The notes under the pieces are model-generated. The model saw nothing but the letters and a program-made list of their open reading frames with translations, made no database searches and was not told the DNA's origin. Of a stretch of 64,000 nucleotides of DNA, positions 44,331 to 52,381 are shown piece after piece. A program made the translations under genes and the position numbers. This DNA comes from Paenibacillus taihuensis (GTDB lineage Bacteria > Bacillota > Bacilli > Paenibacillales > Paenibacillaceae), in NCBI RefSeq assembly GCF_003386535.1, contig NZ_QTTN01000005.1, positions 1 to 64,000 of the forward strand, in the 5' to 3' direction. How positions within the stretch are numbered: position 1 is the first letter of the stretch; every line of letters starts with the position of its first letter.

Positions 44331-45449
44331 GTGGAACAATCACCATCACCATCGATGCGATCGGAATCGGAAACGGAACCGGGATCAAATAACGCAGGCG
44401 AGCGAGGCGATGAGCGCACCGGCCAGCGGGAGCGCTACTCGCGGCAAATGCTGTTCCCGCCGATTGGCGCCTCGGGGCAGCAGAAGATCGCAGCCGCCAT
44501 AGTTGTCGTGGTCGGCATGGGTGCGCTCGGCACCGTCATCGCCAATCACATGGCGAGAGCCGGCGTCGGCAAGCTGCGCATCGTCGACCGCGACTACGTC
44601 GAGCGCAGCAACCTGCAGCGGCAAATGCTGTACGACGAAGAGGACGTCCAGCATTTGCGGCCGAAGGTCGTCGCTGCCGAGCGGAAGCTATCGCGCATTA
44701 ACAGCGATATCGCCATCGAGCCGGTCGTCTCGCATGTGACCGCCGATAATGCCGAAGCGCTGATCGCTGGCGCCGACCTGGTGCTCGACGGCACGGATAA
44801 CTTCCAGACGCGGCTGCTCCTGAACGATGTCTGCTTCAAGCTCGGCATCCCGTTCATCTATGGCGGCGCTGTCAGCTCCAACGGCATGACCGCGGTGTTC
44901 ATCCCCGGTCAAACCTCCTGCTTGCGCTGCCTGCTCGGTTCCGGCGACACCGGCAGCGGCGGCGACACCTGCGATACCGTCGGCGTTATCTCGCCGATTA
45001 TCGACATTATCGCCTCTCTCCAAGCAGTCGAGGCGCTAAAGCTGATGGTGGGCGCGACCAGTGCGACGCGCCAAGGCTTGCTCTCGCTGGAGATTTGGCA
45101 GCATCAAATGATGAATCTGAAGCTGCCGCCGCAGAGGGCGAATTGCCCGACCTGCAGCCTGAAGCAGTATCCAACGCTCTCGCAGGGGGATAACGAAGCC
45201 GATCATCGCCCCGTTACATTGTGCGGCCGCGAAACCGTACAGATTGGCGGCAATCGCGCCATCGATCTTAAGCTTATGGCCGATCGTCTCGAACGCTCCT
45301 GCACCGTGACGCGCAATCCGTATTTGCTGAAGGCGGAGCTGCCCGAAGGCGAGCGTCTTGTCCTGTTTCCGGACGGACGCGTGCTCGTCCAGGGGACGGA
45401 AGATATCGCCAGGGCGCAGTCACTTTACGATCGCTACATCGGATCTTAA
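44331..45449 (+). CDS. ThiF/MoeB/HesA-family E1-like adenylyltransferase
   Basis: 372 residues from GTG 44331. Residues about 30-60 give RYSRQMLFPPIG, then the nucleotide site VVVGMGALGT and RDYVERSNLQRQMLY. Zinc pairs CLRC and CPTC are present, and a Cys in GGDTCDTVGVISPIID sits at the usual catalytic or persulfide position. A C-terminal extension of about 80 residues has no rhodanese motif that I can see. Activates the carrier encoded just upstream. Confidence 0.88.
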   Translation: MEQSPSPSMRSESETEPGSNNAGERGDERTGQRERYSRQMLFPPIGASGQQKIAAAIVVVVGMGALGTVIANHMARAGVGKLRIVDRDYVERSNLQRQMLYDEEDVQHLRPKVVAAERKLSRINSDIAIEPVVSHVTADNAEALIAGADLVLDGTDNFQTRLLLNDVCFKLGIPFIYGGAVSSNGMTAVFIPGQTSCLRCLLGSGDTGSGGDTCDTVGVISPIIDIIASLQAVEALKLMVGATSATRQGLLSLEIWQHQMMNLKLPPQRANCPTCSLKQYPTLSQGDNEADHRPVTLCGRETVQIGGNRAIDLKLMADRLERSCTVTRNPYLLKAELPEGERLVLFPDGRVLVQGTEDIARAQSLYDRYIGS

Positions 45450-45557
45450 TTTTATTTTTTGGTAAATGCGTATAGAAGAGGTCTCGTCCGCTTATAATAG
45501 CAGAGGGCAAGCGTTTTCCCGGTACGAAATGCAGGTACTCGAGACCCAACAACCTCA

Positions 45558-45586
45558 TTGCTTTTCAAACATAGTTATGCTAATAT
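45558..45586 (+). promoter_or_regulatory. Predicted sigma-A promoter of the cold-shock gene
   Basis: TTGCTT (45558-45563), a 17-base spacer, TAATAT (45581-45586). The start site would be near 45593, giving a leader of about 140 bases. Confidence 0.6.
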
Positions 45587-45614
45587 GATCTTAGTCATGA
45601 AAGAACCTGAATTC

Positions 45615-45680
45615 ACATATTGAAAAGGGTTGTCATTTTGTGCGAGATGGTACCTTTTTCAATGTGTGATTTTTTTATTT
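45615..45680 (+). promoter_or_regulatory. Terminator-like hairpin in the cold-shock leader
   Basis: CACATATTGAAAAGGG (45615-45630) pairs with CCTTTTTCAATGTGTG (45654-45669) with two mismatches, and a run of seven T follows. It lies between the promoter and the start codon. It could attenuate csp at warm temperature, or simply end the E1-like transcript. Confidence 0.55.
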
Positions 45681-45734
45681 GTCGTAAACGAATAAAAAGT
45701 ACATGTTAATTTAATTTTTTGGAGGTAATTCCAC

Positions 45735-45935
45735 ATGCAACAAGGAACAGTTAAATGGTTTAACGCTGAGAAAGGCTTCGGTTTCATCGAAGTTGAAGGC
45801 GGCAACGATGTATTCGTACACTTCTCCGCAATCGTAGGCGAAGGCTTCAAGACTCTTGACGAAGGCCAACGCGTTGAGTTCAACGTAGTTCAAGGCAACC
45901 GTGGTCCACAAGCTGAGAACGTTGTAAAACTGTAA
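45735..45935 (+). CDS. Cold-shock protein (CspA/CspB family)
   Basis: 66 residues, single-strand nucleic-acid binding beta barrel. RNP1 (KGFGFI) and RNP2 (VFVHF) motifs are intact. It acts as an RNA chaperone in the cytoplasm. Start ATG follows GGAGGT by eight bases. The AT-rich leader with a hairpin is typical of cold-inducible csp genes. Confidence 0.95.
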   Translation: MQQGTVKWFNAEKGFGFIEVEGGNDVFVHFSAIVGEGFKTLDEGQRVEFNVVQGNRGPQAENVVKL

Positions 45936-45955
45936 TAGTTTTATTACGATCAATG

Positions 45956-45991
45956 AAACTGCCCTTAACTTAGGTTAAGGGCAGTTTTTTT
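45956..45991 (+). terminator. Terminator of the cold-shock gene
   Basis: AAACTGCCCTTAAC and its complement around a four-base loop, followed by a T-run. Confidence 0.93.
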
Positions 45992-46003
45992 ATGCATCAT
46001 TTC

Positions 46004-46420
46004 TTATTCGTAATATCGAGTTAGCTCGACAGGGATGTTATTTCGCATGAAGTAGGTGTCGATCGACTCGCCCTCGTCAGGCTGCTCATTATGCAGCAAT
46101 AGTTGAACCGCGAACTCATTCGCCTCGGTTTCGTAGCGCCCCGCAACGAAGAAGGAGCTCTCGTCCAGAAAGAAACGGCTGATCCCCCGGTGAAGCTGAT
46201 CATGCCCAAGCTCATGTGCGCAGACAGCCCGCTGCCATACTTCGGAGAGGTTCTGGTTAATCGCAATAAACCGGCGCCGAAGCGTTCGAAGGTAGTAACC
46301 TCGGCAGCTTTCCGGCAGGTCAAGAAACTGAACGTGTACCTTCAAATGAGCTGCCAGCTTGAACGGGTCGGCAGTGCCATGTTTACGAACAAGCTTGCAG
46401 ACAATCTGTTCAATGCTCAT
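46004..46420 (-). CDS. immA: ImmA/IrrE-family metallopeptidase
   Basis: 138 residues. HELGH zinc-protease motif in the middle with a downstream Glu-rich ETEANEFAVQLL segment. ImmA proteins cleave the partner ImmR repressor after DNA damage or peptide signalling in ICEBs1-like elements and phages. The gene lies 14 bases downstream of the XRE regulator on the same strand. Confidence 0.85.
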   Translation of the reverse strand: MSIEQIVCKLVRKHGTADPFKLAAHLKVHVQFLDLPESCRGYYLRTLRRRFIAINQNLSEVWQRAVCAHELGHDQLHRGISRFFLDESSFFVAGRYETEANEFAVQLLLHNEQPDEGESIDTYFMRNNIPVELTRYYE

Positions 46421-46434
46421 CCTACTCCCCCAAA

Positions 46435-46851
46435 TTAGCTTTCTGAACTAGGCTTGCTCCGTTTATTCATCTTCTTGGCATCCCAGAACATGCCCTCCAT
46501 GTAGCCCAGAACGCGCGCCTTGTCTTCCGCGGAGAGGGGAACGCCGTCAAACATAACCTCCTGCTGATTCAGGAAGGTTTTGAAATCTCTGACGTCCTTC
46601 CGCGTCGCAAATTCCGGAATCGCAGCCGTTCCATCGCCGATCGCATCGAGTGAAGTCGGATTCTCAGAACGACCGAGCAAATAGTCGACCGTTGTATGCA
46701 GCACATCTGCAAGGTCGCTAAGCATCTCATTATTCGGCGTGCTGTAGCCCGTCTCATAGTTGGATATTGTCGTTTTCTTCGCGTTTACAAGCTCCGCTAA
46801 TTGCTCTTGTGTATAATTCATCGCTTTGCGCCGCTGCTTTAAACGATCCAT
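46435..46851 (-). CDS. XRE-family repressor, ImmR-like
   Basis: 138 residues. N-terminal HTH (MDRLKQRRKAMNYTQEQLAELVNAKKTTISNYETGYSTPNNEML) is a Cro/CI type domain; the C-terminal part is acidic and helical. ATG 46851 is chosen because upstream in-frame codons run through the operator and promoter region. Coupled to immA and divergent from a holin gene. Expected to repress both directions through the operator-like repeats at 46886-47008. Confidence 0.85.
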   Translation of the reverse strand: MDRLKQRRKAMNYTQEQLAELVNAKKTTISNYETGYSTPNNEMLSDLADVLHTTVDYLLGRSENPTSLDAIGDGTAAIPEFATRKDVRDFKTFLNQQEVMFDGVPLSAEDKARVLGYMEGMFWDAKKMNKRSKPSSES

Positions 46852-46885
46852 TAACACATATACCGACCACCTGTTCGTATGTAAG

Positions 46886-47008
46886 TTCAAGTATATTGTA
46901 CTACACCGTAGGGAAAAAGCAACATTATTCAAGTATCTCAGATTATTGGATTGACATTCCAAGAATATGGAACTACGATTGAGTTATCCAAGTAAGTTGG
47001 ACTACGAT
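46886..47008. promoter_or_regulatory. Divergent immR/holin promoters with four operator-like repeats
   Basis: Four similar motifs at 46886-46904, 46928-46946, 46957-46979 and 46986-47008, of the type TTCCAAGAATATGGAACTAC. The third fills the spacer of a promoter TTGACA (46951-46956) - 17 bases - TACGAT (46974-46979) driving the holin gene. The first overlaps the -10 of a minus-strand promoter TTGCTT - 16 bases - TACAAT (complement at 46895-46900) driving immR. Confidence 0.65.
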
Positions 47009-47033
47009 GCTTTATCACAAGAGGAGGGGAACT

Positions 47034-47420
47034 ATGTTGTCTATACTGTTCGAGCTGCTGGGAGGGTGGGATAAGGCGCTGCACGTATTAGTCGTAATCA
47101 TGATTGCGGAATATTTTACAGGCATGCTGGTCGCAATTAGGCAGAGGAAGGTCAATGGTGATGTGATGGGCTGGAGCATCGTTCGTAAAATCTTGATCCT
47201 CTTCGTCGTTGGACTAGCCGCTCTGCTTGACGGGTGGAATGAACAGGGTCCGCCGATCTTTCGTATGGCTGCGATCTATTTCTATTGCGGGCGTGAAGGG
47301 CTTTCGCTGCTTGACCAATTAGGTGCTAATGGCATACCGCTGCCTCGGGTGCTGAAGGACTTTCTGAAACAGCTGAGTGAACAGAAGAGCGAGCGGAACA
47401 GCCGGAAGTCCAGGCTATAA
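47034..47420 (+). CDS. Phage-type holin family protein
   Basis: 128 residues from ATG 47034 after GAGGAGGGGA. Two to three membrane helices (LHVLVVIMIAEYFTGMLVAI and ILILFVVGLAALLDG) and a charged C-terminal tail (EQKSERNSRKSR) match the phage_holin_4 family (toxin secretion/phage lysis). No endolysin gene is adjacent, so this seems to be a remnant of a mobile element or a domesticated holin under ImmR control. Confidence 0.82.
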   Translation: MLSILFELLGGWDKALHVLVVIMIAEYFTGMLVAIRQRKVNGDVMGWSIVRKILILFVVGLAALLDGWNEQGPPIFRMAAIYFYCGREGLSLLDQLGANGIPLPRVLKDFLKQLSEQKSERNSRKSRL

Positions 47421-47427
47421 TTGCTGC

Positions 47428-47472
47428 TTGCCGCTGGACAAGCTTATGCTACAATAAAAGAACAAATGTTCG
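47428..47472 (+). promoter_or_regulatory. Helicase promoter with LexA-type SOS box
   Basis: TTGCCG (47428-47433), 16-base spacer, TACAAT (47450-47455). GAACAAATGTTC at 47460-47471, followed by G, fits the Gram-positive LexA box CGAAC-RNRY-GTTYG at every position except the first base. It overlaps the expected transcription start. Confidence 0.7.
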
Positions 47473-47502
47473 AAATTTAGTCCGTGGTTACAGGAGAATG
47501 AG

Positions 47503-49887
47503 ATGCCAAACAAAGTTCAGCTGTCGGTGCGATCGCTCGTCGAGTATGCGTATTTAAGCGGAGATATTGAATCGGGCTTCCGGACGACGACCTCGCTGAC
47601 GGAAGGGACGAAGGCGCATCAGCGCATTCAGAAGCAGTACGGCGAGCAGGATGAGAAGGAAGTGTACGTGAGCGTGGAGATCGAGAAGGACGGTCTCTTC
47701 TTTGTCATTGACGGGCGCTGCGATGGGCTTCTTGCCGCGAGCGAAGAAGACGGCCTTCTCACGGTAGACGAGATCAAGTCGACGTCCGGCAGGCTGCCGG
47801 AGCTGCTGGAGCACACGTACCCCGTCCACTGGGCACAGGCCAAATGCTACGCCTACATCATCACGCGGGACCGCGGCCTCGACGAAATCACCGTCCAGCT
47901 GACTTATGTGCAGGTAGACACCGAGGAGGAGCGGCGGTTCCAGCAGCGTGCGACGGCGGCCGAGCTGGAGCAGTTCGTCCACGAGATGATCAGCTGCTAT
48001 TATACCCGCGCCAAGCAGCAGCTGCAGCACGAGGAGAAGCGCGATCGCAGCATCAAGGAACTGGCGTTTCCTTTTCCTGCGTATCGGGAAGGACAGCGCA
48101 AGCTTGCGGGGGCGGTCTACCAATCGATCGCGAGCGGGCATAAGCTATTTGCCAAGGCGCCTACAGGCATCGGCAAGACGATCTCGACGATCTTCCCGGC
48201 GGTCAAAGCGATCGGGGAGGGCGTGCTGCAGCGCGTTCTTTATTTGACGGCAAAGACGATTACGCGGACGTCGGCGGAGGAAGCTTGGGCACTGCTTGAG
48301 GCGAAAGGGCTGCATATGCAGGTCGTCACCCTCACGGCGAAGGAGAAAATCTGCTTCCAAGAGGAAGTGCGCTGCTCCAAGGAGCACTGCCCGTACGCGG
48401 ATGGCTACTACGACCGGATTAACGGGGCGTTGCTCGACCTGCGCACGAACGAGACGCGCATCACCCGCGAAGTGATTGAGACTTATGCGCGCAAGCATAC
48501 GGTATGCCCGTTCGAATTCGCGCTTGATGCGGCTTACGGGGCGGATGCCATGATCTGCGACTACAACTATGTCTTCGATCCCCGCGTCAACCTGCAGCGG
48601 ATGTTCGAGGAGCGGAAGAAGCGCACCGCCGTACTGATCGATGAAGCGCATAATCTTGTCGACAGGGCACGCGAGATGTACTCGAGCACGCTCGATAAAG
48701 CGGAATTCCTTGAGGTGCAGCGCGCCTATAAGAGCAAGCCGAGCTTCACTGCGCCTGCCGTGCATGCAGCTGCCAAAGCGGTGAACGATTACTTCATCGC
48801 GCTGCGCAAGTCCATCGGCGAGCAGAAGCAAGAGGTGGCCAAGGAGCTGCCCGAGCAGCTGGTCGGACTTATCGAGCAGTTCAGTAACGAGGCGGAGCGC
48901 GAATTGCTCAGCTCTAACAGTGGAGAGGCGAATCCGCAGCTGCTGGAGCTGTATTTTCGCTGTCAGAGCTTCGTTCGTATCGCCAAGCTGTACGACGAGC
49001 GGTACGTCACGTACACGGAATGCCAGCGCAGCGATGTGCATATGAAGCTGTTCTGCCTCGATCCGTCGCATCTGCTGCGCACGATGAGCAAGGGCTACAG
49101 GTCGATCGTGTTCTTCTCGGCGACGCTGACGCCGCTGCACTATTACATGGACATGCTCGGCGGCGACGGCGAGGCGGATTATTCGGTCGTGGTGCCGTCT
49201 CCGTTCACGTCGGAGCAGCTTGAAGTGGGCATCAGCCCGCTGTCGACGCGCTATCAGGACCGGGAGCGGACCATTGACCGGGTCGTGGAGCAGATCGGGC
49301 GGCTGACGGAGCAGAGGCAGGGCAATTATCTCGTGTTTTTCCCCTCGTATGCGTACATGAATGAGGCGGTAGAGCGGTTCTTATCAGCTAATCAGGATAA
49401 AATAGAAGCCGGGAGCATGAGAGCAATCGTGCAGGGAACGCGGATGTCGGAGGAGGAGCGAGAAGGGTTTCTGGCTGCTTTTCAGGCGGATACGCAGGAA
49501 ACGCTTATAGGATTCGCCGTCATGGGCGGGATTTTCTCGGAGGGGATCGACCTTGTCGGAGACCGCCTGATCGGCGTTGCGGTCGTCGGCGTCGGGCTGC
49601 CGCAGGTGGGCCTCGAACGCGATATTATGAAGGCGTATTTCGATGAGACCGGGCGAAACGGCTTCGAGTATGCGTTTCTGTTTCCCGGCATGAATAAAGT
49701 GCTGCAGGCGGGCGGTCGTCTCATCCGGTCCGAGCAAGACCGTGGAAGTCTGCTGTTGATCGACGACCGCTACCTGCAGCCCCAATATAATCGTCTGCTG
49801 CCGCAGGAGTGGCTGAATTACCGCGTCCTGCGCCGCTCAGACAAGCATTACACGGTAGATCCATACACCTTCGACCCGCGCGGCTGA
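47503..49887 (+). CDS. XPD/DinG-family DNA helicase with N-terminal PD-(D/E)XK nuclease-like domain
   Basis: 794 residues. N-terminal part carries a PD-(D/E)XK-like core (IDGRCDGLL...LTVDEIKST). The helicase part has Walker A APTGIGKT, DEAH (LIDEAHN), and cysteines in KICFQEEVRCSKEHCPYADG plus CPFEF that would hold the 4Fe-4S cluster of XPD-like enzymes. C-terminal motifs V and VI include GIFSEGIDLVGDRLIG and QAGGRLIRSEQDRG. It probably acts in DNA repair and unwinds 5' to 3'. A LexA-type box precedes it, so it is likely SOS-induced. Its 3' end overlaps the convergent anti-sigma gene by 40 bases. Confidence 0.88.
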   Translation: MPNKVQLSVRSLVEYAYLSGDIESGFRTTTSLTEGTKAHQRIQKQYGEQDEKEVYVSVEIEKDGLFFVIDGRCDGLLAASEEDGLLTVDEIKSTSGRLPELLEHTYPVHWAQAKCYAYIITRDRGLDEITVQLTYVQVDTEEERRFQQRATAAELEQFVHEMISCYYTRAKQQLQHEEKRDRSIKELAFPFPAYREGQRKLAGAVYQSIASGHKLFAKAPTGIGKTISTIFPAVKAIGEGVLQRVLYLTAKTITRTSAEEAWALLEAKGLHMQVVTLTAKEKICFQEEVRCSKEHCPYADGYYDRINGALLDLRTNETRITREVIETYARKHTVCPFEFALDAAYGADAMICDYNYVFDPRVNLQRMFEERKKRTAVLIDEAHNLVDRAREMYSSTLDKAEFLEVQRAYKSKPSFTAPAVHAAAKAVNDYFIALRKSIGEQKQEVAKELPEQLVGLIEQFSNEAERELLSSNSGEANPQLLELYFRCQSFVRIAKLYDERYVTYTECQRSDVHMKLFCLDPSHLLRTMSKGYRSIVFFSATLTPLHYYMDMLGGDGEADYSVVVPSPFTSEQLEVGISPLSTRYQDRERTIDRVVEQIGRLTEQRQGNYLVFFPSYAYMNEAVERFLSANQDKIEAGSMRAIVQGTRMSEEEREGFLAAFQADTQETLIGFAVMGGIFSEGIDLVGDRLIGVAVVGVGLPQVGLERDIMKAYFDETGRNGFEYAFLFPGMNKVLQAGGRLIRSEQDRGSLLLIDDRYLQPQYNRLLPQEWLNYRVLRRSDKHYTVDPYTFDPRG

Positions 49888-50627
49888 TCGCCCGTATCGT
49901 CAGGCTCCAGCGTAATGCCGATACTGTCAAAATCCAGCTTCGCCGATTCGATCGGCATCGCCAGCAGTCCGACTCCGCGGTCGGATTGGCCGACTCGGAA
50001 CGTGCCTGCGCTCTTGCGGACGCCGTCCTTAATGAGCCAGACCTGATACGCTTCGCTGCCGCTGGTCGTCGCTGCTCCGAACAGATAGACGACGAACTGC
50101 TTGCTCTGTCCGTTGTCGACGATACAAGCGACGCCGGAGGATTTGCCGGCGAGCATGCCTGTAGCTTTAAGCGAGACAATCTCCGTTATTTGCGCGGCCG
50201 ATACATTCAGCGCCTGCTCCACGGGGAGCGGAGCGCTCTGCTGCTCGCTGCGAAGCTGCCAATTCCACGCCCCCATGAGCACGAGGCCGGCTACGGCTGC
50301 TGTCAGTAATGCGGGAGTCAGCCTGCGGAATACGCTGCTGCTGCTTCTTCGCAGCGATGTATAACGCAAGGAGCGGCCATTATCTGCCGGCTGCACGACA
50401 AGGGCTGCATCCATAACCTGCTGCTTCAGATCAGACGGCGGTTCGATTTGTTGAATATCCGTAGGAAGCGCCTCCCATACCGTGCGCAGTTCCTCAAGCT
50501 CTTGCTGGCAGGCTTCGCAATGAGGGAGGTGAAGTTCGAAGGCGGCTTTCTCCTCTGCTGTGCACGCATCCGATACATATTCGAGGCAAAGCTCGCATAT
50601 AGACGGCTGCTGTTCTCTCTTCTCCAT
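49848..50627 (-). CDS. Anti-sigma factor, RskA/zinc-finger type
   Basis: 259 residues. The N-terminal HxxxCxxC-like anti-sigma zinc domain (ELHLPHCEACQQELEEL region) is followed by one TM helix (about residues 105-125) and an extracellular RskA-like domain (YQVWLIKDGVRKSAGTFRV). Binds and inhibits the ECF sigma factor encoded just upstream. ATG 50627 overlaps the sigma stop codon as TGATG, with GAGGAGGGA five bases before it. Confidence 0.87.
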   Translation of the reverse strand: MEKREQQPSICELCLEYVSDACTAEEKAAFELHLPHCEACQQELEELRTVWEALPTDIQQIEPPSDLKQQVMDAALVVQPADNGRSLRYTSLRRSSSSVFRRLTPALLTAAVAGLVLMGAWNWQLRSEQQSAPLPVEQALNVSAAQITEIVSLKATGMLAGKSSGVACIVDNGQSKQFVVYLFGAATTSGSEAYQVWLIKDGVRKSAGTFRVGQSDRGVGLLAMPIESAKLDFDSIGITLEPDDTGDQPRGSKVYGSTV

Positions 50628-51199
50628 CACAATCCCTCCTCCTCTGCCGGCAAATGTCTGCGTAATATTTTTAACGTTTGATGTAAACGGTTCTTAACGG
50701 TGCCAAGCGGCTGGTTATAGGCGACGGCCAGCTCACTTAAGCTGTAGCCCTGCCAATAGAAATGCTCCAGCAGCATAATTTGCTGCGAGGACAAGTGCCG
50801 ATACGCGCTGCGGATCTGCTCCTTGAGCGACTGCCGTTCTGCTCGCTCCTCAGGTGTTGGGGCGGCTGAATCCGGGATACGTTCGAGTTCTTCGGGCTCG
50901 AAGGGAAGGATCGGAGCATTCTGCCGTCGCTGCTTGCGCAGCCAATCCGTCGTTATGTTGCGGGTGACGGTGAGCAGCCAGCTCGTGAACCGGCCCTTCT
51001 CCGGATTGTAGTCCGAGTCGGTCGTCCACAGTCTTAGGAAGACAGACTGAACGATATCCCTTGCGGCGGGTTCATCCTTGAGCGCCTTAATCGCAAAAGA
51101 ATAGACGAGCCCCGCATAGCGGTCGTATAGCGTGGACAGTGCTTTCTGCTGCTTGCATTTGATGAGCAGCATCAATTCATAATCGCCAAGATTGTGCAT
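50627..51199 (-). CDS. ECF-type RNA polymerase sigma factor
   Basis: 190 residues. Region 2 (YDRYAGLVYSFAIKALKDEPAARDIVQSVFLRLW) and region 4 (LSSQQIMLLEHFYWQGYSLSELAVAYNQPLGTVKNRLHQTLKILR) are clear, resembling the SigK/RskA-partner group. Start ATG 51199 follows GGGAGG. Encoded with its anti-sigma factor; the cupredoxin genes on the same strand upstream may be targets. Confidence 0.92.
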   Translation of the reverse strand: MHNLGDYELMLLIKCKQQKALSTLYDRYAGLVYSFAIKALKDEPAARDIVQSVFLRLWTTDSDYNPEKGRFTSWLLTVTRNITTDWLRKQRRQNAPILPFEPEELERIPDSAAPTPEERAERQSLKEQIRSAYRHLSSQQIMLLEHFYWQGYSLSELAVAYNQPLGTVKNRLHQTLKILRRHLPAEEEGL

Positions 51200-51310
51200 G
51201 TGAGCTGGCCTCCCGGTCAGACATCATAGAGAATAACCGTGACTGATTGTTAGAGTTTTCCTTCCTTGAATTTTACCACTAATTCTCGAGAAAAAGCTGT
51301 CTTGGTACGC

Positions 51311-51495
51311 GATAAGTGCGAATATACACGTAACAGAAGATGAATCACTCAACGGCGCGGGAATAGGTGCAAAAATGCAACTATTTTCGACTAAATAGAC
51401 GGTTTCACCGAATTGAGACAGAAATAAGTGGCTTTTTGCACTTATTCCGGATGAAACATCGTGAAATTGCAAAATAGATGCATATTTGCACTAAA
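51311..51495. repeat. Intergenic repeat array, family D, locus 2
   Basis: Four units at 51311-51332, 51361-51385, 51423-51446 and 51472-51495 of the ATAAGTGC-N-GCACTTAT type, as at 23236-23421, but more diverged. The 395-base gap between the sigma and cupredoxin genes otherwise holds only the hairpin GGGTAAC/GTTACCC (51553-51583), which may end the cupredoxin transcript. Confidence 0.8.
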
Positions 51496-51594
51496 CAGGA
51501 ACGATTGCACGCTGATTCGCGAACTCTCCGACAGGGGACTTCTACGAACGGAGGGTAACCATCCCAAGAGAGGACAGTTACCCCATGTGAACAT

Positions 51595-52377
51595 TTATTT
51601 TGCGACGATGATCGTCGCCTGCATGCCGGGATGCGGCGCGCAGTGATATTCGAACGAGCCTTCATCGTTGAAGGTAATGACCTTGCCTTCGTCCTTGCCG
51701 AGCAAATCGGTGTCGAAGATGCCATCGTCAGATGTCGCTGAATGCTTCACATCGTCCCGGTTAATAAACTTGACCGTGTCACCCGGGTGAATCGTCAACT
51801 TATCCGGCGAGAATGAAAAATCCTTAATTTCCACGACATACTGCTTGCTCTGCGGCTTCGTGTCCGTGCTGCCGGCCGCCGGTTTGTCGGCTGGCTTCGT
51901 AGTCGACGGCTTATCAGCAGGCTTCGTTGTATCCTTGGCCGGAGTCTTGCCGCCTTTGTCGTCGCCAGGTTCGGCCTTGGAGCCGCCGCCCTTGTCGTCG
52001 CCAGCATCGCTCTTCGAATCCGCTCCGCTCACATCGCTCGCTGCTTCGGCATTTTTCGAATCAGAACCGCCGCTGCTTCCTGCATTCCCGGCAGTCGTAC
52101 TGTCGTCCGATGCGGCTGGCGAGCTGGAATCGTCAGTCGCGCTAGCCGAATCCCCGCCTGCCGAGTTATCCGCCGTCTGCGTCGTTGCCGTATTCGTCGT
52201 GGTCGCCGAGTCGTCTGCTGCTATATGGCTTTGATTTTGAGAATTTTGCTCTGCTGCCGAATCTTTCTTGCCGCATGCAATCAGGCTCAATGCGACAACA
52301 AGCAGCAGGCATAGGAGGAAGAAGCCCTTTCGACGACTGACGGGTTTCCTATTCATGAGTTTCCAGGGCATATGCAT
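51595..52377 (-). CDS. Cupredoxin-domain lipoprotein with long disordered linker
   Basis: 260 residues. Lipoprotein signal with lipobox LIAC, then about 120 residues of Ser/Thr/Ala/Asp and Lys/Pro-rich low complexity (DKGG and KPADKP repeats), then a plastocyanin-like domain with copper ligands H in DVKHSA and C, H, M in YHCAPHPGM. It is an extracellular type-1 copper protein, anchored by lipid and lifted through the wall by the linker. It starts four bases after the upstream cupredoxin gene. ATG 52356 is an alternative start. Confidence 0.87.
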   Translation of the reverse strand: MHMPWKLMNRKPVSRRKGFFLLCLLLVVALSLIACGKKDSAAEQNSQNQSHIAADDSATTTNTATTQTADNSAGGDSASATDDSSSPAASDDSTTAGNAGSSGGSDSKNAEAASDVSGADSKSDAGDDKGGGSKAEPGDDKGGKTPAKDTTKPADKPSTTKPADKPAAGSTDTKPQSKQYVVEIKDFSFSPDKLTIHPGDTVKFINRDDVKHSATSDDGIFDTDLLGKDEGKVITFNDEGSFEYHCAPHPGMQATIIVAK

Positions 52378-52381
52378 TCAC

